A stretch of DNA of 64,000 nucleotides from Pontibacter ummariensis (GCF_900188175.1 NZ_FZOQ01000004.1:216391-280390), one strand, 5' to 3'. Counted from the first letter of the stretch, positions 8,628 to 17,949 are shown. Program-made: numbers and translations. Notes: a model not told the origin generated them from the sequence alone.

Positions 8628-11174
8628 ATGACTCCTGAGCAAAAACTCAGATTCTTCGATAAGGTCGCCAAGCTCTCGCCAGACTTGATATGCTCCCTTG
8701 ACCGCAGTCTTCGTTTTACTTTTGTAAGCGATGCGTGCCGCTCCATTTTGGGCTATGGAGATGAGGAACTAGTTGGGCAACGCTTCACCGACTTTCTGCT
8801 TCCACAAGACTTTGCCAACACCAGAGAAATCGCCCAGCTCTTAGTGCAGGAAGGCGGACTGGATGATTTTACTCTTGCCCTTGCCCATAAGAATAGACAC
8901 CAGGTTTACCTAAAGTGGTCCGGAAGTTGGTCTGAAGAGGACGAAGCGTACTTTTTTATTGGTCGGGATGTCACAGGGGAAAAGAAGGCGCAACAAGCGT
9001 TACGGGAGAAGGACGAGCTGTACCGGGTTTTAGTAGAAAATGGAGCGGACATGCTCTCCATGCTGGATGCAGAGGGCAACTTCCTTTATGCCAACAGCAC
9101 CTTTATCAAGAAGTTCGGATTCCCCCCAGAGGCTTTTGTAGGTCAGAGTGCTTTTTCCTTCATACATCCAGAGGACGTTGATAAAGCCTATGCTGCTCTG
9201 TCAGTGCTTTTGTCTGGCCAGGAACAGGTCTGTATGCCTGAGTTTCGCTTTAAAACAGCGGATGGCAGGTGGCGGTGGGTGGAGGCTATTGTAAGTAACC
9301 AGCTCCATAACCCAAGTGTGAAAGCACTGGTAGGCAGCTCTCGCGACATAACCGAGTGGGTTGAAAACAAGCACCTGCAGGAAGAAAGGAAACAGCGGTT
9401 TAAATCTTTGTTTGAGAGCCACGTGGACGCGGTCATCTACCAGAACCGAGAAGGGGTGGTTATTGATGCTAATCCCGCCACGCTTTCTATGCTTGGTATG
9501 CAGAAACAGGACTTGCTCCATAGACCCTTTACAGACTTTCTTCCTGCTGAAGCGGTTCCTATGTGCCAAAAGACGCTTCAGGAGGCTTTACTCGGAACCC
9601 CTGTCAGGTTTGATATAGCCATGGACTTAGAGGAGGAGGGAGCAGTGTTCTTTGATGTCATCAAGATTCCGGTAAAAGTAGAGGAAGAGACGGTAGGGGT
9701 GTACAGCATTTTCCGGGACATTACAGCTACTCATCGTGCCTATCGGGTTATTGAGAAGCAGGCAAAGAAGATGGAGTCTATTTTTGAAAGTATCACAGAC
9801 GCTTTCTTTACCCTGGACAGGAATTGGTGCTTTAGTTACGTGAACTCGGTTTTCGCAAAGCATGAGGGGTATGGCCGCGAGGAGCTTATCGGAAAGAACA
9901 TCTGGCACCTTTTCCCGGACATCATATCCTCAGACTTTCATCAGTTCTGTAAGGAGGCTATTGAGAGCGACACGGCCAGGTATTTTGAGGAAAGGTACGC
10001 TCACAACGGCAAGGTCTATAGGTTTAGCGTGTACCCTTCTGAGGAAAGCCTTTCCGTTTTCTTTACCGATGTCACGGAGATACGAAATACAAGAGAAGAA
10101 TTGGAAAAGCTCTCGTTGGTAGCAAGCAGTACGACCAACGGGGTTGTTATCTTAGGTCAGGACAGGAGAATAGAGTGGGCAAATGAGGGCTTTACCAAGA
10201 TGACGGGGTATAGCCTTTCAGAGGCGGTAGGCAGGCTCCCTATCGAAATGCTTTACCATGAGCAAACGAACATGGAGGTTCTACGCTCTGTGAAAGAACA
10301 AATGCTGGAGGGCAGGTCCATCGCCTTTGAGGTACTGAACCGAAGAAAGGATGGGGAGGACCTGTGGCTGTTTGTGAAGGCAAACCCTGTTTTTGATGAG
10401 CGTGGGGAATTGGTTCGCTATGTGACTGTTCAAACGGACGTGACCGAGCTAAAAAAGTCAGAGCTATCACTTTCTGAGTCAGCAAAGGATTTGTACCGCC
10501 AGAACCGGGACCTGCAGCAGTTCACTTATATCGTGTCTCATAACCTGAGGGCCCCGGTGGCTAATATTTTGGGCCTGTCGAAAGTTTTGGCAAGTGGGGA
10601 CATGGATTCCAGCATGTACGAGGTGGTTGTAAAGAACCTGGAGGAAAGCGCTGGCCGCCTGGATACGGTTGTACGTGACGTTAACACGATTTTGTCGGTT
10701 CGGGACAGCAAGCACACGCTGGAAAAAGAGCAGGTGTGCCTGGCGGAGATTGTACAGGAAGCTTGCAGGAGCTTGCAGGAACCCTTAAGCAAGTGCGGCG
10801 GGAGCATCGAGATAGATATAGAGAAGGAGGTGTGCGTGAGCGGGAACAAAGCCTATCTCCACAGCGTCTTCTATAACCTGCTGTCAAATTCCGTTAAGTA
10901 CCGGTCAGAGGAACGATTGCTACGGGTGCACGTAAGTTGTTACCAAAGCCCGGAAGTGGGCAAGGTCATTGTGTTCTCAGACAATGGCTCCGGCTTTGAC
11001 CTTACAAAGGCAGGTAGCAACCTGTTTAAGCTATACAAGCGATTCCATGAGGACAAGAAAGGCAGGGGGATAGGCCTGTACCTTGTGAAGACACATGTGG
11101 AGGCCATGGAGGGGAGAATTGAGGTGGACAGCCAGCCTAACATCGGAACCCGATTTTCAATCTACTTAAGTTAA
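8628..11174 (+). CDS. Multi-PAS sensor histidine kinase
   Basis: 848 residues, no membrane segment, so cytoplasmic. Five PAS/PAC modules in a row (about 8-115, 128-242, 250-365, 378-488 and 490-610), then a DHp helix pair with His638 in YIVSHNLRAP, then a HATPase domain with the N box at 743-752 (FYNLLSNSVKY), SDNGSGFDL near 783 and GRGIGLYLVKTH near 813. The residue after the histidine is Asn rather than the usual Asp/Glu; this SHNLR form is frequent in Bacteroidota kinases. The 8-base gap to the next response regulator suggests a cognate pair. The signals sensed are unknown; no haem- or flavin-binding PAS motif stands out. Confidence 0.92.
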   Translation: MTPEQKLRFFDKVAKLSPDLICSLDRSLRFTFVSDACRSILGYGDEELVGQRFTDFLLPQDFANTREIAQLLVQEGGLDDFTLALAHKNRHQVYLKWSGSWSEEDEAYFFIGRDVTGEKKAQQALREKDELYRVLVENGADMLSMLDAEGNFLYANSTFIKKFGFPPEAFVGQSAFSFIHPEDVDKAYAALSVLLSGQEQVCMPEFRFKTADGRWRWVEAIVSNQLHNPSVKALVGSSRDITEWVENKHLQEERKQRFKSLFESHVDAVIYQNREGVVIDANPATLSMLGMQKQDLLHRPFTDFLPAEAVPMCQKTLQEALLGTPVRFDIAMDLEEEGAVFFDVIKIPVKVEEETVGVYSIFRDITATHRAYRVIEKQAKKMESIFESITDAFFTLDRNWCFSYVNSVFAKHEGYGREELIGKNIWHLFPDIISSDFHQFCKEAIESDTARYFEERYAHNGKVYRFSVYPSEESLSVFFTDVTEIRNTREELEKLSLVASSTTNGVVILGQDRRIEWANEGFTKMTGYSLSEAVGRLPIEMLYHEQTNMEVLRSVKEQMLEGRSIAFEVLNRRKDGEDLWLFVKANPVFDERGELVRYVTVQTDVTELKKSELSLSESAKDLYRQNRDLQQFTYIVSHNLRAPVANILGLSKVLASGDMDSSMYEVVVKNLEESAGRLDTVVRDVNTILSVRDSKHTLEKEQVCLAEIVQEACRSLQEPLSKCGGSIEIDIEKEVCVSGNKAYLHSVFYNLLSNSVKYRSEERLLRVHVSCYQSPEVGKVIVFSDNGSGFDLTKAGSNLFKLYKRFHEDKKGRGIGLYLVKTHVEAMEGRIEVDSQPNIGTRFSIYLS

Positions 11175-11182
11175 TATCACTA

Positions 11183-11575
11183 GTGCACTCTTATATTATC
11201 GATGACGACCACGTAAGTATTTTTTTAACAGAGCGGGCTTTAAGAACAGAGGGGGTACCTAAGGTTACTACTTTCCTGTCTCCTAAAGAGGCCTTGAGCC
11301 AACTGGTGCAAGAAATACCGGACAAGCTCCCGGACTTTGTGCTACTGGACCTGAACATGCCTGCCATGAGCGGATGGGAACTGCTCGATGCGCTCGACCC
11401 ATATGAGGAGGAGATCTCCGGAAGTACCCGCATCTACATTCTGACCTCCTCTTTGGACCAGGAGGATGCTATTAAATCAAAGGACTACAGTTTAGTGCAT
11501 GGCTTTATTCACAAACCCCTGGACCGAGAGGATGTGAAGTCTATTCTGGCACAAATCGAAGAGGACAGGGCGTGA
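11183..11575 (+). CDS. Single-domain response regulator
   Basis: 130 residues, one receiver domain and no output domain. Acidic pocket IDDDH at 6-10, phospho-acceptor Asp56 in VLLDLNMP, switch Thr/Ser in ILTSS and the invariant Lys in FIHKPLD. Starts with GTG at 11183, 8 bases after the stop of the PAS kinase, whose phosphate it most likely receives. Without an output domain it must pass the phosphate on, bind a target protein or act as a phosphate sink. Confidence 0.92.
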   Translation: MHSYIIDDDHVSIFLTERALRTEGVPKVTTFLSPKEALSQLVQEIPDKLPDFVLLDLNMPAMSGWELLDALDPYEEEISGSTRIYILTSSLDQEDAIKSKDYSLVHGFIHKPLDREDVKSILAQIEEDRA

Positions 11576-11593
11576 CAGGCAACTGAAAGTTGC

Positions 11594-11654
11594 TGTAGTA
11601 CTGCTATGCCCCCTGTTGAAAGGCAGTTGAAACACGGTGTTCAGGAGTACTACA
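11594..11654. terminator. Inverted repeat between convergent genes
   Basis: TGTAGTACT (11594-11602) and AGTACTACA (11646-11654) form perfect 9-base arms 43 bases apart, between the end of the response regulator and the end of the TolC gene. It may fold as a two-way terminator, but the loop is long and there is no clear T run, so confidence is low. Confidence 0.25.
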
Positions 11655-11660
11655 ATTTGT

Positions 11661-13193
11661 TCAGCTTGCGCCTTCTGGTAACAGGGGCTGGTTTAACTCG
11701 AAGTCATACAGGGTAAGGCGGCGGAGGTTATAATAGGATGCCCAAAAATCCCACAGGGAGCTGATGTAGCGGCGCGTTGCCTTGTCTCTTTCCTCCGTGG
11801 CTACGTTCAGGTCCAGTATGCTGATCTTGCCATCCAGGTAGCGGGACCGGGTGATGGTGTAGCGCTTTTCTGCAATTTCATCAGCCCGCTTTGCCCCAAG
11901 CATTTGTTTCCGGAGAACCTTAAAGCGCTTGACGTTCAAATAAATCTCCTGGTCGAAATTAACCTTTTGCTGCTCTACGTTTGCCCGTACCAGCGTCTGG
12001 TTCGCCTTGGCAGTTCCTATCCGGGAGGCGGAGCGGTCCCAGTCCATCACGGGTAAGTTAAAGCCCATCCGGATGCGTTGCTGTTGGGCAGGGTCATGGT
12101 AAACCTCCTGAATCTCCAGGGCCTGTTGTGTCAGGCCAAAGGAGGCAAACAAATCAGCCCGGAACCCTGTCTCGCCCTTTGCCCGAGCCATGCGCATGTC
12201 CGCCTCCAAAAGCTCTCTTTTAAAGCCAATGACTCTTTGCCTGTTTTTGTGCGCCTGTTCCAGCGCCAGGTCCTCGTTTACTTCAAACTCGGGGATCTCG
12301 TACGGCGGCACCAGGGTAATCGGGGCTTCATCTGTGATGCCCAGGTACATTTTTAGTTTTAGGGTGTTAGACTCTACGTCCAGCGTGGCTTGTTCCAGGT
12401 TCTGCTCCGAGTTAATCATGGCGAGTTCCATTTGCAGCAGCTCGTTTTCAGGGATTTTACCCTCCTCAAACCTGCCCTGGGCTACCTTGTAGAGGGTTTT
12501 GTTGTTGGTGACGTTCTTCTCTGCTATCTGTAGGCTTATCTGGCTTAGGAGGAGCCTGAAGAAGTGGTCTGTGGCATCCTTGGAAATCTCCTCCATCTCC
12601 TCCCAGTAGTCCCGCTTTGCTTCTTCGTATCGGAGGGGGGCTATTTTTCTGTCCCAGGCCCGGTAATTGAAGCTGAAAAAAGGCTGGTTCAGGGTGATGG
12701 TGGCAGGAATGGAGGAGTACCTGGTCTGGTTCTGCTCTGCCTGGAAGTCATCCAGCCGTTTTACCTGGGAGTTGATGGAGATGTAGCCTCCTGTGAACCA
12801 GATCTCCTGTCCAAGGGAAAGCTGCAGGGAGGAGTTGGCATTATGGGTGTTTATAAAGATCAGGCTGCCGTTGTCTGTGAGGCGCGGCTCTATGGTTTTG
12901 TTGAACTCCGGCAGCACTCCGCTGAGGTTTAACTGCGGGTAGAAGTTGGAGCGGTATGTCCTGTACTGCCATTTTCTGTTTTCCAGCAGCACCGAGGCAT
13001 AGCGGTAACTAGGTGATTGCTCCTTCGCCAGTTCAATTGCAGACGGAAGCGTTAATATACGGGCACGGGCAACCGGCTCTTCCTCAGCCAAAGCCTTTGG
13101 GGAAGCTTGAAGGAAGAGTAGTACTTGTATAATGGTAAGAAGAGATGGTCCCTTCACTTTTGTACTCGGAAATCGGAAACTATCGAAAATCAT
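11661..13193 (-). CDS. TolC-family outer membrane channel
   Basis: About 510 residues from the ATG at 13193, which gives a hydrophobic export signal (GPSLLTIIQVLLFLQASPKALA) and then the mature part starting near the ILTLPSAIELAKEQSPSYRYA repeat typical of outer membrane efflux proteins. Two structural repeats of long alpha-helices follow, including NLPVMDWDRSASRIGTAKA. An upstream extension to 13346 is open but adds a second odd hydrophobic stretch, so I prefer 13193. TolC channels work with an inner-membrane pump and a periplasmic adaptor; neither is nearby, so its partners must be elsewhere. It is the only transport gene between two sensor kinases. Confidence 0.85.
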   Translation of the reverse strand: MIFDSFRFPSTKVKGPSLLTIIQVLLFLQASPKALAEEEPVARARILTLPSAIELAKEQSPSYRYASVLLENRKWQYRTYRSNFYPQLNLSGVLPEFNKTIEPRLTDNGSLIFINTHNANSSLQLSLGQEIWFTGGYISINSQVKRLDDFQAEQNQTRYSSIPATITLNQPFFSFNYRAWDRKIAPLRYEEAKRDYWEEMEEISKDATDHFFRLLLSQISLQIAEKNVTNNKTLYKVAQGRFEEGKIPENELLQMELAMINSEQNLEQATLDVESNTLKLKMYLGITDEAPITLVPPYEIPEFEVNEDLALEQAHKNRQRVIGFKRELLEADMRMARAKGETGFRADLFASFGLTQQALEIQEVYHDPAQQQRIRMGFNLPVMDWDRSASRIGTAKANQTLVRANVEQQKVNFDQEIYLNVKRFKVLRKQMLGAKRADEIAEKRYTITRSRYLDGKISILDLNVATEERDKATRRYISSLWDFWASYYNLRRLTLYDFELNQPLLPEGAS

Positions 13194-13661
13194 CCTCTGA
13201 AGGTGGAGCCTAAATAACGTAGACTTTAAATATACGAAAAGCCAGATTACAATCAAAGCAGTATAAAACAAGCTGAAGTATTGCCAATTTAGCAATGATT
13301 TTCGGCACAAGGAAGGTCTTCTTAAAGGAAGTTCTGTTTTTAGCACACAGGGGCATCACCACTTTCTATACCACTAAGGTGCGATTGAAATGCGTTATCT
13401 ACATCGACACTGAACACACTATCGAACCTTATCCACCATGATTTAGCGGCTCTGGAAGCTTGTTTTTAGGCTCATAGCAGCTTAGGTTTTGCAAAGTTTA
13501 TATTGATAAGGCGATGTGACTATTATGTTTAGATTTGTATGCAAGCCTCTGTTGCGTTATTAAACAGGGGAGTAGTAGTCACAAAGCTAGTTAAGCCAAA
13601 CCAGCAATAACTAAGGCTATAAGGCTACGTAACGAGATGATTGAAAATACACTCACAACTC
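13194..13661. other. Divergent intergenic region with promoter box
   Basis: About 470 bases between the divergently read TolC and PAS kinase genes. TAGATTTG at 13540-13547 fits the Bacteroidota -7 consensus TAnnTTTG on the + strand, 115 bases before the kinase start, but no good -33 TTTG is at the expected distance. No RNA gene or repeat is visible. Confidence 0.35.
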
Positions 13662-14771
13662 ATGAACGCACCTCAACCAGGCTGGGAGAGTTTTGTAAAC
13701 AGGTTTCCTGATCCTATCGCCCGTTACGATAAGCAGTACAAGCATCTGTTCATTAACGAAGCCATTGAAAACGAAATAGGGATGCGGTCGTGTGACGTGA
13801 TCGGGAAGAGCAACCGTGACCTTAGGATTCCCAATGATGACGGCTTGCTAAATGAGCTAGAGGCAAAGATCAGATCCGTTTTCGAAACCGGCAAGCCTGA
13901 GGTCAACTACACTGAGCACCAGTTCCCGAACGGGACACGCTACTACTACATGAAACTGATCCCTGACTTCCATGAAGGGGAAGGAAACGGAGTCAGGTCT
14001 GTATGGGCCATTACCCGTGACGTCACGCACCTAAAACAAACCGAGCTAGGACTGAAGGAGGCGGAGGCAAGCCTGCGGACGCAGAACGCCGAGCTAAGCC
14101 AATTGAATGCTGACCTGGATACCTTCTTTGACACAGTCAGCCATGATTTGTACGGGCCGTTAAACAATGTCAAAGGTTTGGTAGAGGTGCTCAAAGATGC
14201 CGGCCAGGAAGAAATAGCCAGTGTAACTCAGATGCTGGAGAGCTCCGTGCAACGGTTTGATGAGGTGCTGACAGGGCTCACAGAAATCGTGGAGCTGAAA
14301 AACAAGCACGGGCAGGCCAAGGAGGTGGAGCTAGACGATGTCTTTAGAGTTGTTCAAGCCGAGCTTAAGAAAGTGATTGACCAGACGGGCACTACGTTCA
14401 GCACTAATTTCTCTGAGTACCCGACTGTGCACTTCCCCCGGCCGTACCTGGAGAGCCTGTTCCGAAACATGATCAGCAATTCCATCAAGTACAGGTTTGA
14501 ATCACGTGCTCCGCATATTCATATAGAGTCCGGTTTGTCAGAGGGTTGTGTTGTGCTTCAGTTTGAAGATAATGGGATGGGTATCAACCTTGAGCAAAAC
14601 GGTAACAGGATATTCAAGCCTTTCCAGCAGCTCGAAAGCAAGCGGGAAGGAAAAGGGATGGGCCTGAGCATCGTGAAAAATATTTTGGAGCGGAGTGGCG
14701 GCAGGGTAGAGGTGAAGAGCGAGGTAGGTGCAGGCACTACGTTTACTTGCTACCTTAACCTCACGTTGTAA
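13662..14771 (+). CDS. PAS sensor histidine kinase
   Basis: About 369 residues, cytoplasmic. One PAS domain (about 10-130, opening WESFVNRFPDPIARYDKQYK and closing with ITRDVTHLK), a short coiled coil, DHp with His161 in TVSHDLYGPLNN, and a HATPase domain with N box RNMISNSIKYR, FEDNGMGINL and GKGMGLSIVKNI. I chose the ATG at 13662; TTG at 13641 would add seven residues. No cognate regulator is adjacent, but the gene shares the neighbourhood with the kinase-regulator pair at 8628-11575. Confidence 0.9.
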   Translation: MNAPQPGWESFVNRFPDPIARYDKQYKHLFINEAIENEIGMRSCDVIGKSNRDLRIPNDDGLLNELEAKIRSVFETGKPEVNYTEHQFPNGTRYYYMKLIPDFHEGEGNGVRSVWAITRDVTHLKQTELGLKEAEASLRTQNAELSQLNADLDTFFDTVSHDLYGPLNNVKGLVEVLKDAGQEEIASVTQMLESSVQRFDEVLTGLTEIVELKNKHGQAKEVELDDVFRVVQAELKKVIDQTGTTFSTNFSEYPTVHFPRPYLESLFRNMISNSIKYRFESRAPHIHIESGLSEGCVVLQFEDNGMGINLEQNGNRIFKPFQQLESKREGKGMGLSIVKNILERSGGRVEVKSEVGAGTTFTCYLNLTL

Positions 14772-14827
14772 AGAGTCAAGGGGGATCGGGCTCTTTCCTG
14801 CTAAACGCGGGGGAAACCTATCGAACC

Positions 14828-14864
14828 AAAAAAGCCGCTCCATCTGATGTGGAGCGGCTTTTTT
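14828..14864. terminator. Bidirectional terminator
   Basis: Perfect hairpin: A6 GCCGCTCCA, 7-base loop, TGGAGCGGC T6. The A run and T run make it work in both directions, ending the kinase transcript on the + strand and the tRNA-Glu transcript on the - strand. Confidence 0.9.
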
Positions 14865-14871
14865 GCTGTAG

Positions 14872-14943
14872 TAGCCCGTAGGGGAATCGAACCCCTGTTA
14901 CCAGAATGAAAATCTGGCGTCCTAACCCCTAGACGAACGGGCC
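14872..14943 (-). tRNA. tRNA-Glu (anticodon TTC)
   Basis: A 72-base cloverleaf on the - strand: acceptor GGCCCGT paired with ACGGGCT (one G-U at the end), D arm GTCTAGGGGTTAGGAC, anticodon stem CCAGA/TCTGG with loop TTTTCAT (anticodon TTC), and T arm CAGGGG/CCCCT with TTCGATT loop. Discriminator A; CCA is not encoded and must be added. It carries glutamate for GAA/GAG and, in this phylum, glutamyl-tRNA also feeds haem synthesis through HemA and HemL (hemL is in this window). Confidence 0.96.
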
Positions 14944-14962
14944 GTTCTGTCTGATTGTGGTG

Positions 14963-14992
14963 CAAATATAGCGGGTGTTTTTTTATCCGCAA
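14963..14992 (-). promoter_or_regulatory. Promoter of tRNA-Glu
   Basis: On the - strand TTG (14992-14990), 19 bases, then TATATTTG (14970-14963), a full match to the Bacteroidota -7 consensus TAnnTTTG. Transcription should start about 10-15 bases before the tRNA. Confidence 0.7.
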
Positions 14993-15147
14993 TAAGCTTT
15001 CCCAAAAGTTTTTTCAGATGATCAGGATCTTGCTGAATGTCAGTCAGAAAAATTTCAGATGGGTCATGGGCCTTGCAATTATAAACCAATAGGGGCTTCT
15101 TGCGTTAGTATAATTCAATTGTTAGAACAGGAAAACTACTGCATTGC

Positions 15148-15420
15148 ATGGCAAAGAACCTACAATATGAAGGCGTGAAACCAGAGGCTTTTGAGCAGCT
15201 GAAAGGAAAACTAAGAACCTATGGCATCGACCTGAAGGAAAACAAAGGCAGCTTCAGTGAGAAGGGCGTGTCCGGCAGCTACAACTATGACCCCCAGACA
15301 GAGGTGTTGCGGCTGGATGATTTGAGCGTAGGCTTTCCGGCCAGCATGATGGTGAGCCTTGACTCCCTGCAGAACCGCATGAATGAGTTGATGGTGCAGC
15401 ATGGCGCCAGGCCCCTCTAG
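15148..15420 (+). CDS. Hypothetical protein, 90 residues
   Basis: A small soluble protein with mixed alpha/beta character: a helix at 9-24, a central polar strand region (GSFSEKGVSGSYNYDPQTEVL) and a C-terminal amphipathic helix (LDSLQNRMNELMVQHG). No signal peptide, no cysteines, no recognised domain. It stands alone between the tRNA and the next small gene, with no obvious operon partner. The reading frame looks genuine from its regular codon use and the in-place ATG, but function is unknown. Confidence 0.65.
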   Translation: MAKNLQYEGVKPEAFEQLKGKLRTYGIDLKENKGSFSEKGVSGSYNYDPQTEVLRLDDLSVGFPASMMVSLDSLQNRMNELMVQHGARPL

Positions 15421-15491
15421 CGTTGAGCAAACACTTTTAGCCCGACACCACGTATACCTGAATAATTTTAGAAAAAACGTAAGCTGAAACT

Positions 15492-15803
15492 ATGGAAAAC
15501 AATACCTCCCAAAACCAAAACAATAGTAACTCTAATTCAAACCAAAAAAAGCAGGGTGGCGAAAACGTGCTTTCTGTTATTCAGCCCCATGACATGTCAC
15601 GTACCGTGGAGTCTGCCATGCACGTGTTTCAAGGCCGCCCGGAGAAACTGCCTGACCTGATGCAGGATGTAGGGCACATTATACTAAAGGCAACCAAGCG
15701 CTTTTCAACTACTCAGTTGATTATAACTGCAGGGGCACTTACAATCGGAGCTATCCTGCTTTCGCGCTACAGCCCGAATCACGATAACAGCGATTACGAA
15801 TAA
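15492..15803 (+). CDS. Hypothetical protein with one membrane anchor
   Basis: 103 residues. The first 25 are a low-complexity Asn/Gln/Ser stretch, followed by a soluble amphipathic region (about 30-75) and one membrane segment (about 77-93, TTQLIITAGALTIGAILL) with a short charged tail. This resembles small tail-anchored proteins; no named family is recognised. A strong terminator follows 30 bases after the stop. Confidence 0.6.
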   Translation: MENNTSQNQNNSNSNSNQKKQGGENVLSVIQPHDMSRTVESAMHVFQGRPEKLPDLMQDVGHIILKATKRFSTTQLIITAGALTIGAILLSRYSPNHDNSDYE

Positions 15804-15832
15804 GCGAGCGCGGCGTTAACTCATGAATGTAT

Positions 15833-15863
15833 AAGCCCCCGGTTATAAAGCCGGGGGCTTTTT
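15833..15863 (+). terminator. Rho-independent terminator
   Basis: AAGCCCCCGG, 8-base loop, CCGGGGGCTT then TTT. A ten-pair GC-rich stem with a T run, 30 bases after the small membrane-anchored protein. Confidence 0.9.
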
Positions 15864-15956
15864 GTATTCGATAAAAGAGAAGTGGCATAACTTTTGACCG
15901 CTTGCTTCTATATAGCAAAGCGCTATGCTTACTTTCGTCAAACTAAACACCAGCAC

Positions 15957-16676
15957 ATGAAAACTATGAACAGAACGCGTTTCTTTATCCTGCCGCTACT
16001 GCTCTTTTTAATCGCTTTTAGCTCGCAGGCGCAGCAGCAATTGATGCCCCCCCATGTACGTGTAACAGGAGTGGGAGAGGTGAAAGTACCCCCTACGGAG
16101 GTAGTTGTAAACCTGGGGGTAGAGACCCGCGAAAAGACACTGGACGCCGCCCGCAGAGCGTCAGACAAAGCAGCAGCCAGCATCATTAATTACCTGAAGA
16201 AGCAGGGCGTGGACGCGAAAGATATCCAGACCTCCTATGTAACCCTGCAACCCGTGTATAATGGTGGGGAGTACGGCAGAACAACCCCGGACTTTTACCT
16301 GGCGCAAAAGAGTATGACGGTCGTGCTGAAAAAGCTGAACAAGTACGATGAGATCCTGGCCGGCCTATACGAAGTAGGAGCGAACCGGGTGGATGGCGTG
16401 CGTTTTCAGGTCGCGGATTTAGAGAAGTATAAGGCAGAGGCACGACAGCGTGCAGTGGCAGATGCCATGCAAAAAGCCACTTCTTTAACCTCAGAACTAG
16501 GGGCAAAGGTAGGCCGTGTGTATTCGATAAACGAAAACACTTATAACGATGGCCCCCGGCCGATGTATAAAACAGCCATGATGGAGTCTGCTGCTTATGA
16601 TGCCAATGGCCCTACCATTGCAGGCGGTGAGGTAGTAATCAGCTCCAACGTGGATGTGGTCTTTGTGATAGAATAA
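15957..16676 (+). CDS. SIMPL (DUF541) secreted protein
   Basis: 239 residues from the ATG at 15957. Signal peptide FFILPLLLFLIAFSSQAQ, then the SIMPL/DUF541 domain: VRVTGVGEVKVPPTEVVVNLGVE near 35-57, ASDKAAASIINYLKKQGVDAKDIQT and the characteristic VGANRVDGVRFQVADLEKYKAEARQRAVADAMQKA in the second half. These proteins form periplasmic or surface ring-shaped oligomers and are linked in various bacteria to oxidative-stress or signalling roles that are not settled. Monocistronic, with a strong hairpin behind. Confidence 0.88.
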   Translation: MKTMNRTRFFILPLLLFLIAFSSQAQQQLMPPHVRVTGVGEVKVPPTEVVVNLGVETREKTLDAARRASDKAAASIINYLKKQGVDAKDIQTSYVTLQPVYNGGEYGRTTPDFYLAQKSMTVVLKKLNKYDEILAGLYEVGANRVDGVRFQVADLEKYKAEARQRAVADAMQKATSLTSELGAKVGRVYSINENTYNDGPRPMYKTAMMESAAYDANGPTIAGGEVVISSNVDVVFVIE

Positions 16677-16688
16677 GACGGCAGGAGT

Positions 16689-16742
16689 CCCAACAAAGAG
16701 CGGGCGCTTTCCTTTTCGGGAAGCGCCCGCTCTTTGTTGGGG
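16689..16742. terminator. Long palindromic terminator
   Basis: About 20 paired bases: CCAACAAAGAGCGGGCGCTT opposite AAGCGCCCGCTCTTTGTTGG, with a short TTTTC-type loop. It separates the convergent SIMPL gene and the zinc-ribbon gene. The stem extends well beyond the usual 8-12 pairs. Confidence 0.85.
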
Positions 16743-16765
16743 GAAGTCTGAAGGCTTTCTGTGCC

Positions 16766-17755
16766 CTACCTTACATACCGTTCCATGGGCTTAAACCTGT
16801 TCTCAGCATCTAACAGGAAGCTGAGCGGCTGCTGGGGGGCCTGCAGGATCTCCTGCTCCCGGATGCCCCATGGCTTGAGCATTTCCTCCAGCATGTGTGC
16901 ATAGGCCAGCGTCTCCCAGGGATTAAACACATCCTGCGTTACGTCATCTATTAATGTGTCCAGCACCAGGTGATCATCGCCTGGTTTAACCTGTCGGATA
17001 AAATATTCCGGGATTATACTAAAGAGATAAGCCGCGTAATAGATGCGGGCTTTGAACTCTGCCAGCTGTATGGGATGCAGTTGCTGCCCCTGTGCTAAGT
17101 GTTGCAGCCTGCCGAGTGCTCTTTTAATGATGCCATTGTCTAGCAGCACACAGGTAACAGCGGCCGAACCAAGCTTTATGCTGAAAGTCATGGTGCTGAG
17201 CTCGTCCTGGTACTCAAAGGGCTGCTCGTCTTCCAGCGGGGCTACCTCCGCATAGAAAATAGAGCAGGGCAGGAAGTCAGAGAAAACCATGGGCACGCGC
17301 ATCGACTGCAACACCATAAAGAAGGAGCTGAACTTGCCCAGCATCTTGGGGTCTTCGCTCACAGGGTATGCCGGCGTCATCAAGGGGTTTGCCTCTTTAA
17401 TCAGCTCGGTCACCAGCATGCCGTAATACATCTTGCCAATCCACTGGAACATTCTCTGCTGGTCCAGCGCCTGCAGGCCTTCCAGGCCTTTTGAGGCGGC
17501 CTCGGCTACTTCTGCCTCCAAAGGTAGCACATAATGGGCATGGCAGTGATCACAGCAGGGGATGGTAAGCTCTTGATAGGTGGTCACGCTTTTATCGAGC
17601 ATGAGCAGTTCTTTGTCGGGTAGCTTATATTTTTGCTGCAGCCACTCGCCAAAAACGGGCGTACGGTGCTCGGGCGTTATGTTGGTGCCGCACAAAAAGC
17701 AGTTCGTATCGGAGAACTGCATCTTTTCGAACGGGTCGTATAGGGTCAGGTCCAT
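16766..17755 (-). CDS. Hypothetical protein with zinc-binding cysteine pairs
   Basis: 329 residues. The N-terminal 80 residues carry CFLCG (near 19) and CCDHCH (near 67), a likely zinc knuckle reminiscent of HNH-type folds, although the His-Asn catalytic motif is not evident. The rest is alpha-helical and soluble with no recognised domain. The gene is single, flanked by the palindromic terminator and by the RNase P RNA. Nucleic-acid binding is a guess based only on the zinc knuckle. Confidence 0.7.
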   Translation of the reverse strand: MDLTLYDPFEKMQFSDTNCFLCGTNITPEHRTPVFGEWLQQKYKLPDKELLMLDKSVTTYQELTIPCCDHCHAHYVLPLEAEVAEAASKGLEGLQALDQQRMFQWIGKMYYGMLVTELIKEANPLMTPAYPVSEDPKMLGKFSSFFMVLQSMRVPMVFSDFLPCSIFYAEVAPLEDEQPFEYQDELSTMTFSIKLGSAAVTCVLLDNGIIKRALGRLQHLAQGQQLHPIQLAEFKARIYYAAYLFSIIPEYFIRQVKPGDDHLVLDTLIDDVTQDVFNPWETLAYAHMLEEMLKPWGIREQEILQAPQQPLSFLLDAENRFKPMERYVR

Positions 17756-17949
17756 TTTGTATCAGTTGTCGGCTGCAAAGATAAGACACGCCGGCGCCAG
17801 TTCCGAATCCGGCAAGGTGTCAGGTTGGTTTATTATGTTAAACTAGGGTGAAGTGAAGAGCTTTACCAAGAAGAAAAACAGCTGTGCAAGAAAGAATCAG
17901 AAGGGAGAGAGGAGGAGCAACAGCTCAGAAAAAGGTAAAACAAAAAATT

